Shown here piece by piece: positions 31,095 to 39,679 of a DNA stretch of 41,987 nucleotides. The position numbers were made by a program, and so were the translations under genes. The notes below the pieces were generated by a model. It had not been told where the DNA came from. It did not search any database and saw only the letters and a list, made by a program, of their open reading frames with translations. Numbering within the stretch: position 1 is the first letter of the stretch; each line of letters opens with the position of its first letter. The stretch comes from Lysobacteraceae bacterium (GTDB lineage Bacteria > Pseudomonadota > Gammaproteobacteria > Xanthomonadales > Ahniellaceae): positions 1 to 41,987 of the forward strand of contig PVBP01000018.1 of the NCBI GenBank assembly GCA_002995625.1, written 5' to 3'.

Positions 31095-31124
31095 ATTTGC
31101 TGATCCGGGCTCAGCGCCACGGCC

Positions 31125-31153
31125 TTCTGTCACCCGACGAGGCCGGCTAGGAT
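31125..31153 (+). promoter_or_regulatory. Candidate promoter for the leader ORF and secreted repeat protein
   Basis: TTCTGT (31125-31130) and TAGGAT (31148-31153) are spaced by 17 bp, and lie 62 bp before the leader ORF start. The -35 match is modest. Confidence 0.35.
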
Positions 31154-31215
31154 CCCGCGGAGGGTCGAGCCACGAGAGGACCGGACCGGATTCGACCATC
31201 GAGGAGGCGACGTTC

Positions 31216-31317
31216 GTGACACGGGCAGCAGCAGCCGATCGGTGTGCTCTGGGTCGCAGATGCCGGAAAGCTCGACTGGAACCCTCGGGTCTTTCGCAGC
31301 CGGACGATTTCAAGTGA
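31216..31317 (+). CDS. Possible 33-codon leader ORF coupled to the next gene
   Basis: GTG at 31216 has the best ribosome binding site of the neighbourhood (GAGGAGG, 31201-31207, 8 nt away). It encodes a basic 33-residue peptide (VTRAAAADRCALGRRCRKAR then LEPSGLSQPDDFK). Its TGA overlaps the GTG start of the large downstream gene (GTGA at 31314-31317), the same coupling seen at several real gene pairs here. The peptide has no known family or membrane segment; it may serve only to bring ribosomes to a start without its own binding site. Confidence 0.4.
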   Translation: MTRAAAADRCALGRRCRKARLEPSGLSQPDDFK

Positions 31318-34097
31318 GCCGAGTTCGATCAGGACCCATCAGGCGCCATCGCGATCGGCGCACCCGCGGTGCTACCCCTCTCCTCGTCCTTTACGCCCTG
31401 TCGTGGGCATCCTGCGCCGTCGGCACGCCTAGGAACGCGGAGGCTGCGGATTCGGAACCCGTGCTCGCCGCGGTCCTCGTTCCCGTCGGGTCGGGTGACG
31501 CCGGAACCCGCCTCGCGGTGCGCTGGAGCGGCGATCGGCCAGCACGGCTGGAACTGGTCGCGTTGCAGCATGATCGTGTCCAGTCGATCGGCGAATGGGT
31601 CGTCGGACCTGGCCTTGACCTGATCTCGGCGCACGTCGATTCCGACCCCGGACAGCTGCGGGTTCGCGTTCGCGACGACGCGGATCGGATCGTCGCGGAC
31701 GCGCAGGTGCAGGCCGTGCCTGCCCTGGTCGAATCAGCGCAAGCAACGATCGACGAGGTCGAGATGCCGACGGGTTCCGAAGTCGTCATCGAAACCGCCA
31801 CGCTCCCGGCAATCGCGGGACCGGTCGATTGGAAACCGACCTTCGGACACAACTCGGGGCCGTCCGGAGTCGTCTTCGCCGTGCAGAAATACGACGACGG
31901 CAGCGGCCCTTCGATCGTGATCGGCGGGCGCTTCCGAATCGCCGGTGGCATGCGGGTCAACGGGGTTGCGCGCTGGAACGGGGTCTCCTGGTCGCCGCTC
32001 GGCACGGGCATCTCCGGTGGTGCCGATCCCTTCGTGCGGACGATGCTGGTCCACGGCGGTGATCTGATCGTGGCCGGCTCGTTCTCGTCGGCGGGCGGTA
32101 ACCCGGCGAACAACATCGCGAGATGGGACGGGTCCGCGTGGAGCGCCTTCGGTGCCGGCATGAACGAGCGCGTCTGGGCGCTCGCGATCCACGAGAGCCA
32201 GCTGGTTGCCGGCGGATCCTTCACCACCGCGGGCACCGGGCCTGCGCTGCGAATCGCGCGCTGGTCCGGCACGGAATGGCAGCCGATCGGCGCCGGCTTC
32301 AGCGGCACGGTCCGAGCCATCACCGTTCATGCAGGCCAGCTCGTTGCCGGCGGCGAGTTCGCGGCTTCGGGCGCGACACCCGTCGGTCGGGTGGCGCGGT
32401 GGACCGGAACCTCGTGGCAAGCGCTCGGAAGCGGCCTTTCCGGGACGGTGAACGCGCTGTCGAGCCACGCGGGCCTGCTCTACGCGGGAGGCAGCGCCCT
32501 GTCGCAGGCGCCGATCTACCCGCTGATGCGCTGGGACGGGCTCGCGTGGGAGCGGGTCGGAACCGCGCTTACGGGCGAGGTCTCCGCGATGGCCGTTCGA
32601 CAGAACGCGCTGGTCGTCGCGGACGAGCAGGCGATCCGCCGGTGGAACGGCAGCGCGTGGACAGCGATCGCAGCCTACATTGATGGACCGGTTTACGCGC
32701 TGGTTCCGGATGGCGACGCCCTCTACGCGGCGGGTAATCTCGGGGCGCTCGAAGGCGTCGTCCAGACGGCTTTCATCGCCCGCCACGAGGATGGGGGCTG
32801 GCAGGCCTTCGGAACGAATCCCGGACCGCAGGCCGCGCCGCACGCCGTCGTCGATGGGGTCCTGATCGGCCGCGTCAGCCGCTACTTCAGCGATTCGCAA
32901 CTGCTTCCGGTCGTTTCCGAGATTCACCGCTGGACCGGCGGTGCGTGGGTTCCGGTGCCCGGCGTGTTCCAGGGCAGCGTGCTCGCGGTCTCGCAGTTCC
33001 AGGGGCAGCTGATCGCGGCAGGCAGCTTCTCCAGCGTCGACGGGCAGAGCATTGGCAACATCGCGCGCTGGGACGGCAGTCAGTGGCAGGCCCTCGGTGC
33101 CGGGCTCAACGGCAGCGTGCGCCGGCTTGCGCTGCACGATGGTCATCTGATCGCGCTCGGGTCGTTCGATGCCGACGGAACCGGCAACGCGATGGCACGC
33201 ATCGCGCGCTGGAACGGCGCGCAGTGGCAGGCCATGGGTTCTCTGTCCGACCTGATTCCGAGCCCGGAAGCGCTCACCCGGTTCGATGGCGAGCTGGTCG
33301 TGGCGGGATACGACTTCAGCGGAGTCCCCGCAGGCGGAGCAGGCCGAGTCGCGCGCTGGACTGGTACGGCATGGATGCCGATCGGCGGCGAGCTGCCGCA
33401 TCGGATCCATGCGGTCGAGGTACACGCCGGCGCTCTGTACGCAACCGGCGGAACCTTCACGAATCAGAGCTATCCCGCAGCCTATCGCTGGACCGGCACC
33501 AGCTGGGTGCCCGAGGGGCCCGGGCTCTCGGGCCCGAACGTGGCGCTCGCCTCGCACGATGGCGTCCTTTACGCCGGTGGGCGCGGCGGACTCGCCCGCC
33601 GTATCGGCACCGCCTGGGATCACCCCTTCGACGCTCGGGAGATCGCTCGGCTGCTGCCGTTCGGAGCGGATCTCGTGGTCGCGGGCAACCTGACCGCGCT
33701 CGATGCGGTGCCCAGTCTCGGGACCGTTGCGATCGGACCCAGCCAGGCGACCGCCACGTCGATCACGTCGGTGACGCCGGTGCCCGCACCCGAGGGCTCG
33801 GCGATCACGATCCGGGTCGAGGTCGCGGCCACGCCTGCGCCGATTCGCGGTCATGTGACGGTCGTCGGGGCACCTGGCGGCTCGTGCAGCGATCTCTCGC
33901 TGGAGGTCGTCGACGCCTCGCGCTCGCAGGCGGAATGCACGATCCGATGGACCACTCCGGGACTCCGTACGCTGCGCGCGCACTACCTGGGCGCCAGCGA
34001 CGGGACGACCACATGGCAGGGCAGCGTGTCATCCGGGTTCGCGCTCGAGGTCATCGCCGAACGGCTTCTGGTCGACGGCTTCGAGTCTCCACCGTAG
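31314..34097 (+). CDS. Secreted beta-propeller-like repeat protein with DGFE-type C-terminus
   Basis: A 927-aa exported protein from GTG 31314; in-frame GTG 31242 would add 24 residues but lacks a binding site. A basic n-region (RRHRDRRTRG) precedes the signal helix ATPLLVLYALSWASCAVG. From residue 160 there are about a dozen repeats of roughly 45-60 aa with the pattern (I/V)ARWxGxxWxxLGxG, then a strand ALxxHxGxLVAGGxF: for example NIARWDGSAWSAFGAGMN, RIARWSGTEWQPIGAGFSG, NIARWDGSQWQALGAGLNG. This is the delta-60/kelch-like propeller pattern of surface proteins. An Ig-like domain (TSITSVTPVPAPEGSAITIRV) follows. It ends LLVDGFESPP; a terminal DGFE-type motif recurs in secreted proteins of this lineage. 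Ligand and role unknown. Confidence 0.82.
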   Translation: MSRVRSGPIRRHRDRRTRGATPLLVLYALSWASCAVGTPRNAEAADSEPVLAAVLVPVGSGDAGTRLAVRWSGDRPARLELVALQHDRVQSIGEWVVGPGLDLISAHVDSDPGQLRVRVRDDADRIVADAQVQAVPALVESAQATIDEVEMPTGSEVVIETATLPAIAGPVDWKPTFGHNSGPSGVVFAVQKYDDGSGPSIVIGGRFRIAGGMRVNGVARWNGVSWSPLGTGISGGADPFVRTMLVHGGDLIVAGSFSSAGGNPANNIARWDGSAWSAFGAGMNERVWALAIHESQLVAGGSFTTAGTGPALRIARWSGTEWQPIGAGFSGTVRAITVHAGQLVAGGEFAASGATPVGRVARWTGTSWQALGSGLSGTVNALSSHAGLLYAGGSALSQAPIYPLMRWDGLAWERVGTALTGEVSAMAVRQNALVVADEQAIRRWNGSAWTAIAAYIDGPVYALVPDGDALYAAGNLGALEGVVQTAFIARHEDGGWQAFGTNPGPQAAPHAVVDGVLIGRVSRYFSDSQLLPVVSEIHRWTGGAWVPVPGVFQGSVLAVSQFQGQLIAAGSFSSVDGQSIGNIARWDGSQWQALGAGLNGSVRRLALHDGHLIALGSFDADGTGNAMARIARWNGAQWQAMGSLSDLIPSPEALTRFDGELVVAGYDFSGVPAGGAGRVARWTGTAWMPIGGELPHRIHAVEVHAGALYATGGTFTNQSYPAAYRWTGTSWVPEGPGLSGPNVALASHDGVLYAGGRGGLARRIGTAWDHPFDAREIARLLPFGADLVVAGNLTALDAVPSLGTVAIGPSQATATSITSVTPVPAPEGSAITIRVEVAATPAPIRGHVTVVGAPGGSCSDLSLEVVDASRSQAECTIRWTTPGLRTLRAHYLGASDGTTTWQGSVSSGFALEVIAERLLVDGFESPP

Positions 34098-34148
34098 GCC
34101 GACGACGCGAAGGCCCCTGGCGGGAACGTCGACGCCGCGGCGGTCCGA

Positions 34149-35042
34149 TCAACCCCGCGTCACCACCAGCACGTCCGCGCTCGAGGTCGCGACCACGCCC
34201 TTGGTGACGCTGCCGAGCAGCAGTTCCTCGACCGCGCCGCGGCCGTGCTTGCCGATCGCGACGAGGTCGACGTCGCACTCGCGCTCGGCCGCCGCGATCG
34301 CGGCCCACGGCGCGTCGCGGCGAAGGACCGGGGTGATCCGGGCCGCGACCGATCGATGGGCCGCGACCAGTGCGTCGAGCAGCCGCTGCGCCTCGGCCTC
34401 GACCTTCGCGCCGAGCGCGGCGATCGCATCGTCGTCGAGCCCCGCCTGGCGCAGCTTCGGCTCGAACGGGACCTGCCAGGCATGCAACAGCAGCAGCTCG
34501 GCCTCGGGCGCGAGCGCGCTCGCGACCCGGATCGCGGCGTCCGACCATGGCGAGAAATCGACCGGCAGCAGCACGCGGCGCCAGACGCGACCGGCCGGGC
34601 GACGCACGATCAGCATCGGTCGTCGCGCCCGTCGCAGCAGCCGCTCGGCGGTGGTGCCGAGAACGAGTTGCCGGAGCGTGCTCTCGCCGCGCGCGCCGAG
34701 CACGACGAGGTCGGCCGCGATCGCCTCGGATTCGATCATGATCTCGTCGAGCACCCGGCCGGTCCGGACCTCGAGCGCGACCTCGACGGCATGGCGCTCG
34801 CGCAGCTCGCGCGCCAGCGCGTCGAGCGCCGCGACCGCCTCGTCCCGGAGTCGCTCGATCGCCCGATCGTCGCCGACCATCCGCCGGAGTTCGTCCAGCG
34901 GTCCGGCCGAGATCGCGTGCAGCAGTTCGAGACGCGCGCCGGTCGCGGCCGCGATCGACGCGGCGCGCGCGACCGCATCGCGCGATGCCGGCGAGAGATC
35001 GGTCGCGGCGAGGATCGAGCGCAGGTTCGGGGCGTCGCTCAT
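34149..35042 (-). CDS. Tandem universal stress protein (UspA-domain x2)
   Basis: A 297-aa protein of two Usp domains. Each starts with a DLSPAS/DFSPWS strand-loop (ILAATDLSPASRDAVARAA; VLLPVDFSPWSDAAIRVAS) and ends with the ATP-binding loop G-x2-G-x9-G-S/T: LGARGESTLRQLVLGTTAERLLRRA, and IGKHGRGAVEELLLGSVTKGV. Both loops look intact, so ATP binding is likely. The ATG overlaps the stop of the antiporter gene (ATGA), linking synthesis of the two; Usp proteins commonly regulate ion transporters. Confidence 0.92.
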   Translation of the reverse strand: MSDAPNLRSILAATDLSPASRDAVARAASIAAATGARLELLHAISAGPLDELRRMVGDDRAIERLRDEAVAALDALARELRERHAVEVALEVRTGRVLDEIMIESEAIAADLVVLGARGESTLRQLVLGTTAERLLRRARRPMLIVRRPAGRVWRRVLLPVDFSPWSDAAIRVASALAPEAELLLLHAWQVPFEPKLRQAGLDDDAIAALGAKVEAEAQRLLDALVAAHRSVAARITPVLRRDAPWAAIAAAERECDVDLVAIGKHGRGAVEELLLGSVTKGVVATSSADVLVVTRG

Positions 35043-36727
35043 GCGGAGACTCCGGCTTCGTCGCGGAAGCGGTCGGCGATCAACCGGGCGGCGTGATCGG
35101 CGGCGTCATCGTAGGGATTGATCTCGAGGTCGACCGGAAGTTCTCCGGTCTCGCGCGGCGCGGCCGGATCGCGCCGCACGAGGGCGATGCGCCCGCGGTA
35201 GCCGGCCGCGCGCAGAGCGTGGAGCAGCGTGCGATTCTGGTCCCACTGCGGCAGCGTCGTGATGACCCAGCGCGTCTGCCCGAGCGGCAGCGACTCGAGG
35301 TAGTCGACCGCCTCGCCGTCGCCGAAATGCACCGGAAGGCCCTGGGCGCGCAGCGCGCTGACCCGCTCGGGGTCGAAGTCGATCCCGACCGCCTCGACGC
35401 CGTCGCGCCGGAGCTGCGCGAGCAGCCGCCCGCCGTAGCGGCTGACGCCGAACACCAGCACGTCGGCCCTTTCGGAATCGGTTCCGTCGATCGGCCCGTC
35501 GCGCTCGCGGAACGGGTCGCGCCGCTCGAACACGCCGAGCCACCGCGCGAAGCGCTCGTAGAGCCGGTGCGAGTAGAGGATCATGTACGTCGACAGCGTG
35601 ATCGTGACCAGGCCGACCAGCGTCACCAGCCCGAGCGCGGAGGCGCCGACGTGGCCGAGCGTGATGCCCATCGCGACGAAGATGATCGAGAACTCGCTGA
35701 TTTGGGCGACCGTGAGCCCGGCGAGGAATCCGGTGCGCCGCCGGTAGCCCATGTAGCCCATGATCGCCATCACGATCAGCGGATTGCCGATCAGCACGAA
35801 CAGCGACAGCACGGTGGCCGGCCAGACCTCGGCGCCGAGCGTCGAGAGTTCGAGCTTCGACCCGAGATCGATGAAGAAGAACAGCAGCAGGAAGTCGCGG
35901 ATGCTCGTGAGCCGGGCGCTCATCGCCTCGCGGTAGCCGGTCGAGGCGAGCGAGAAGCCGGCGAGGAAGGCGCCCGCCTCCTTGCTGAACCCCGCCCAGT
36001 CGCCGAGCGCGGCGAGCGCGACGCCCCACGCGATCGCGAACACCAGCAAGAGCTCCTGCGAGCGCGCCATCACGCGGACCACGACCGGCAGCAGGTATCG
36101 CATCAGGACGTACAGCGCGACGCCGGCGACGCCGATCTTCCACGCGAGCCCGAGAGCCACGTCGCCCCAGTCGATCGCCATCGACTCGCCGGCCGTGCCA
36201 TCGGTGCGCATCGCGCTCATCGCCATCATCGCGAGCACGACCGCGAGGTCCTGCACGATCAGGAACCCGACCGCGATGCGGCCGTGCAGCGAATCGAGCT
36301 CGCGCTTGTCGGACAGCAGCTTGACGATGATGATCGTCGACGAGAACGTCAGCGCGACCGCGACGTACAGCGCCTCGACCCAGCCCTTGCCGAGCGCGAG
36401 GGTCAGGAAGAAGCCGATCACGATCGTGAACGCGAGCTGCCCGAGGCCGGTCGCCAGCGCCACCGGGCCGATGTGGCGCACGTGGTGGAGGTCGAGCTTG
36501 AGGCCGACGACGAACAGCAGGACCGCGACGCCGATCTGCGCCAGCAGGTCGATCTCCTCGTGCGCGCGGACGAGGCCGAAGCCGGCGCCGCCGACCGCGA
36601 TGCCGACCACGATGTAGGCGATCAGCACCGGCTGCTTCAGGCGCACGAACACCGCGCCGACCGCGGCCGCGATCAGCAGCAGCAGCGCGAACTCGGAGAA
36701 GGTCGACAGGGTCGGGTCGGTGGACAT
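35039..36727 (-). CDS. CPA2-family cation:proton antiporter with RCK (TrkA-N) domain
   Basis: A 562-aa Kef/CPA2-type antiporter. The first 390 residues hold about 12 membrane helices, with family blocks ILIAYIVVGIAVGGAGFG-like text, VLLFVVGLKLDLHHVRHIG, VALTFSSTIIIVKLLSDK and GFLIVQDLAVVLAMMAM. The conserved Asp of the ion path is in VQDL. Residues 430-540 form a Rossmann RCK domain (DVLVFGVSRYGGRLLAQLRR, VEAVGIDFDPERVSAL, VHFGDGEAVDYLES) that should bind a nucleotide and gate transport. Probable K+/H+ or Na+/H+ exchange; the ion cannot be told from sequence. ATG 36727 fits the family N-terminus. Cotranslated with the Usp gene. Confidence 0.92.
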   Translation of the reverse strand: MSTDPTLSTFSEFALLLLIAAAVGAVFVRLKQPVLIAYIVVGIAVGGAGFGLVRAHEEIDLLAQIGVAVLLFVVGLKLDLHHVRHIGPVALATGLGQLAFTIVIGFFLTLALGKGWVEALYVAVALTFSSTIIIVKLLSDKRELDSLHGRIAVGFLIVQDLAVVLAMMAMSAMRTDGTAGESMAIDWGDVALGLAWKIGVAGVALYVLMRYLLPVVVRVMARSQELLLVFAIAWGVALAALGDWAGFSKEAGAFLAGFSLASTGYREAMSARLTSIRDFLLLFFFIDLGSKLELSTLGAEVWPATVLSLFVLIGNPLIVMAIMGYMGYRRRTGFLAGLTVAQISEFSIIFVAMGITLGHVGASALGLVTLVGLVTITLSTYMILYSHRLYERFARWLGVFERRDPFRERDGPIDGTDSERADVLVFGVSRYGGRLLAQLRRDGVEAVGIDFDPERVSALRAQGLPVHFGDGEAVDYLESLPLGQTRWVITTLPQWDQNRTLLHALRAAGYRGRIALVRRDPAAPRETGELPVDLEINPYDDAADHAARLIADRFRDEAGVSA

Positions 36728-36967
36728 CACGTGCGGGATCGCTTCACGGGCTCCGGAGGGTGCACGACCGCGGCGGCATCCGCGCGGCGACCTCCGAACC
36801 ATAGCCGCGATCGCGACGCGCGCCTTGCGGCCGATCAAGGACCAGGGGCTGGCTGCCGCGAACGGTCGATCCGACGCAGGCGGCCGGTCGCGGCGGCCCG
36901 AGACGCTCGCGATCGCGCGGGCGCCGCGTCGAGCGACGCCGGCGGGCGGACGACGCTGTTCGCGAGT

Positions 36968-37324
36968 TCAGGCCGAGAGCGGTGCCGGCTTCTCGAGCAG
37001 CAGCCTCGCGTACGCGAGGCCGGCGGGATCGTGCGCGCAGGTCCCGGCGCGATGGCAGAGCCGAAGGCGGGCAATCAGGCCATCATCGCGGAACAGCGAG
37101 ATGCTGAGGACGCGCGGCGGCTCCATCAACGCGAGCTCGCCGAGCGCGATGACGAAATGGCGTCGCTGGTGGGCCGAGGCCGGCCTCAACCAGCCTTCGT
37201 CGAGCACCAGCCATCGCCCGTCGTCGAGGATGCGGCGACCCGGGCCGTCGACCCACAGCAGGCGGCCGTCCCGATCGACCCCGAACTCTCCGAGGCACTC
37301 CGTATCGAGTCGTTGAAGCGCCAC
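36968..37324 (-). CDS. Hypothetical protein, 118 aa
   Basis: Starting at GTG 37324, 6 nt after GGAGG, the product is MALQRLDTECLGEFGVDRDG then a Trp-rich middle (WLVLDEGWLRPAS) and RLRLCHRAGTCAHDPAGLAYARLLLEKPAPLSA. Alternating strands suggest a small beta-rich cytoplasmic domain. I recognise no family. The frame stays open upstream to 37405 but codon character fades there. The 240 bp between it and the antiporter start show nothing recognisable. Confidence 0.55.
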   Translation of the reverse strand: MALQRLDTECLGEFGVDRDGRLLWVDGPGRRILDDGRWLVLDEGWLRPASAHQRRHFVIALGELALMEPPRVLSISLFRDDGLIARLRLCHRAGTCAHDPAGLAYARLLLEKPAPLSA

Positions 37325-37801
37325 GACGGTCCTCCGGCACCTTGGATCTCTGTTCGGTGCGGCGACGGCGCGGATCCTCCCACCCAGCTCGATCAACCGC
37401 CGCACGGCGCGGCGGCGGCCGGCCCGGCCTTCGGGACGATCCCTTCCCCTGCCCCGGCTTCCGGGCCGTCGACCGGTGGCGACGAGTCGCTCCGGCGCGG
37501 TGGGAGATTGCCGGCCGATCGGTCACTACCGGGGCATGACGATCGACGAACGACCCCGCCAGCGCGTGCAACCTGCGCCAAAGACCGGTCGCAGCCATCC
37601 GATCCGTGGCCGGAGGCGGCGTTCGCCATCGCCACCGCTCGCGGAGGCGGCCTGCCCGGAACCCGCCCGTCCGAACCCGGATCGGAGCGATCCCGAACGT
37701 CGGTCACCGGCCGTCCCGCCGGCGGCGCCGACGGTCGTTGTCGGCCTCGGATCGGACCCTGCATACTCGCGACGTCGGATCGCGCAGCGGGGGCGCAGTT
37801 C
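37325..37801. promoter_or_regulatory. Intergenic region with candidate promoter for the ECF sigma operon
   Basis: These 477 bp contain no convincing gene on either strand. On the plus strand TTGTCG (37738-37743) and CATACT (37762-37767) at 18-bp spacing form a plausible sigma-70 promoter 35 bp before the sigma-factor ATG. An ECF-type autoregulatory promoter (AAC-like -35) was looked for and not seen. Confidence 0.4.
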
Positions 37802-38413
37802 ATGGCGGAAGGGGACGGCAGCTCGGACGAGCCGTCGTGGTCGGCCCTCGCATCCCGGATCGCCTCGGGGGATCGGGCGGCCGAGGCCGCGCTGGTCTGC
37901 CGCCTGTCGCGCGCGTTGCGCTTCATCGTGGCGCGGCGGACCGGCGATCCCGAGATCATCGACGACGTCGTCCAGGAGACCTTCCGCATCGCGCTGCCGA
38001 AGTTGCGCGCCGGCGAGCTTCGCGACGGTGCCGCGCTGCCCGGCTTCCTGCACGGGATCGCGATGAACGTGCTGCTCGTCGAACGTCGCCGCGAACGGCA
38101 TCTCACCGGGGCCGAGGCCAGCGAGGCGCTCGGTCACGCGGCGGACGCGAGCCCGAATCGCTCCCCGGATCGCGCGTTCGCGCGCCTCGCGCTGGTCCAG
38201 ACCGTCCGCAGGCTGATCCAGGGGCTCACGGTCGAGCGCGACCGGGAACTGATCCTGCGCCACTACGTGCTCGAGCACGACAAGGCCGACATCTGCCGGG
38301 ACCTCGGACTCAGCCCCGAGCACTTCGACCGGGTGCTGTATCGGGCGCGCGAACGCCTGCGCGCGGCGATCCACGAGTCCGCGATCGACGTCGACGAGGA
38401 GCTCTACTCATGA
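37802..38413 (+). CDS. ECF-type RNA polymerase sigma-70 factor
   Basis: A 203-aa sigma factor with only regions 2 and 4. Region 2 reads LSRALRFIVARRTGDPEIIDDVVQETFRIALPKL and GFLHGIAMNVLLVERRR; region 4 reads LTVERDRELILRHYVLEHDKADICRDLGLSPEHFDRVLYRARERLRAAI with a helix-turn-helix. ATG 37802 follows a GCGGGGGCG site. The stop overlaps the ATG of the next gene (ATGA), a membrane protein with the layout of an anti-sigma factor, so the pair is a self-contained signalling switch. Target promoters are unknown; the downstream 124-aa and protease genes are the natural candidates. Confidence 0.9.
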   Translation: MAEGDGSSDEPSWSALASRIASGDRAAEAALVCRLSRALRFIVARRTGDPEIIDDVVQETFRIALPKLRAGELRDGAALPGFLHGIAMNVLLVERRRERHLTGAEASEALGHAADASPNRSPDRAFARLALVQTVRRLIQGLTVERDRELILRHYVLEHDKADICRDLGLSPEHFDRVLYRARERLRAAIHESAIDVDEELYS

Positions 38414-39168
38414 TCGATCCGGCCCTTCCCGAACGCCACCGGCCGATCCCCCCTGCCGAGCGGCAGCAGTGGATCGGCGATTACCTGCGCGATCGACTCG
38501 CCGCCGCGGATCGCGAGCGCATCGAGATCGCGATGCTGGCCGACGAGTCGCTGCGCGACGAGATCGAGGCCGAGTGGCTGCTGATGCGGGTCGCCGGCGA
38601 AGCCGCGGACCCGGAGCGCGCCGACGGGGCTCGTGCGCGGGCCGCGCCGGCGAGCGCGCAGCGCCACGACCGCGGCCAAGTCCGGACTCATCTCCGGCGC
38701 CCGCACATGCCACGGCTCGACTGGCGGCTCGCCGCGGCGTTCGTGCTCGGGGTCGGCGTCGCCGGCCTCGGATCACGAATGCTGCCGGACCGGCAAGCCG
38801 ATGAGGGGCCGCTGCTGGCGTCGCTGCCGGTCGTCGACGTGCCGGCGTGGCGCTCGTCCGACGCGGTGCGGGGAACGGCGCCGCTCGCGATCGACGCCGG
38901 CGGACCCACGCTCGTCCGCCTCGCGGCGCCGACCGGATCCGGGCCGTTCCGCGTTCGCGTGCGCGATGCGCGAGGGACGCTCGCCACGCTCGACGCGATC
39001 GAGCCCGACGACTCCGGCGAGCTCCTTCTGGTCCTGCGCCTCCCGGCCGAGGCGCGTGATCCGGTCCTGCTGACGCTGGAGGTCGCCGAAGGCGCCGGGT
39101 GGACTCCGGTCCGCGAGCTCCGCATCGCACCGACCGGCCCCGGGCCGCGCAACACCGGATCCCCCTGA
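38410..39168 (+). CDS. Probable membrane anti-sigma factor
   Basis: A 252-aa single-pass protein. The N-terminal cytoplasmic part (residues 14-65) is helical and acidic-basic mixed (IGDYLRDRLAAADRERIEIA, DEIEAEWLLMRVAGEA), as in anti-sigma domains, but lacks a zinc-binding HxxxCxxC. A membrane segment lies at about 105-122 (WRLAAAFVLGVGVAGLG). The C-terminal 120 residues are periplasmic and beta-rich (GPFRVRVRDARGTLATLDAI, GELLLVLRLPAEARDPVLLTLEV), perhaps a sensor. The call rests on overlap with the sigma gene and topology, not on a recognised family. Confidence 0.7.
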   Translation: MIDPALPERHRPIPPAERQQWIGDYLRDRLAAADRERIEIAMLADESLRDEIEAEWLLMRVAGEAADPERADGARARAAPASAQRHDRGQVRTHLRRPHMPRLDWRLAAAFVLGVGVAGLGSRMLPDRQADEGPLLASLPVVDVPAWRSSDAVRGTAPLAIDAGGPTLVRLAAPTGSGPFRVRVRDARGTLATLDAIEPDDSGELLLVLRLPAEARDPVLLTLEVAEGAGWTPVRELRIAPTGPGPRNTGSP

Positions 39169-39240
39169 CCGGGCCGCATCCGGCCAGGCGGGACGTTCTC
39201 GAACCTTCCCACCCCATCCGACGATCGAGGAGAACCACCG

Positions 39241-39615
39241 ATGGCGAGCGTCGACGACTTCATCAAGCACGCCGGCAAGGCCTGGAAGCTCCGGAACGTG
39301 AAGGCCAGTCGCCGACCGCTCTTCAACGACGGCGACCGGCTCGTGTTCACGAAGATCGACGAGCGGAGCGCGCTGGTCGATGCGCAGGTGGCGAAGGCCG
39401 GCAAGGCGGTGAGCGTGCTCGGCCAGCGGATCCTGTGCCACCTCAACGCCGACGCGCTGGTCGCGATCGCCTATGGACGCAGGATGGAGTTCACGGTGTC
39501 GGCGCCGACGCCCACGGGTCCCTGGTCGCTCACCTATGCGGGCGACTATCTCGAAGGGCTCGTGGACCAGCCCGACGAGGGCGGCGACGGCGATCCCGAC
39601 CCGATGTTTCCGTGA
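39241..39615 (+). CDS. Unrecognised 124-aa protein between anti-sigma and protease genes
   Basis: ATG 39241 is preceded by a strong GAGGAGAA site at 8 nt. The soluble product has a helical start (SVDDFIKHAGKAWKLRNVKAS), then beta-like strands (GDRLVFTKIDERSALVDAQV, VSVLGQRILCHLNADALVAI, MEFTVSAPTPTGPWSLTYAG) and a very acidic tail (DQPDEGGDGDPDPMFP). No signal peptide, no known motif. Its place between a sigma/anti-sigma pair and a trypsin-like protease suggests it is a partner, substrate or regulator of the protease. No family is recognised. Confidence 0.75.
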   Translation: MASVDDFIKHAGKAWKLRNVKASRRPLFNDGDRLVFTKIDERSALVDAQVAKAGKAVSVLGQRILCHLNADALVAIAYGRRMEFTVSAPTPTGPWSLTYAGDYLEGLVDQPDEGGDGDPDPMFP

Positions 39616-39679
39616 ACCGGCGCCCGGCACGGCTCGCGGCCGCCGCGGCCGTCGGCCGACCGGGCCCAGTCGGCACCCG

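Noticed and set aside
31734-33983. 749-codon minus-strand frame opposite the secreted repeat protein
   Set aside because: Repeat structure is merely the antisense of the propeller repeats; no start signals or known motifs.
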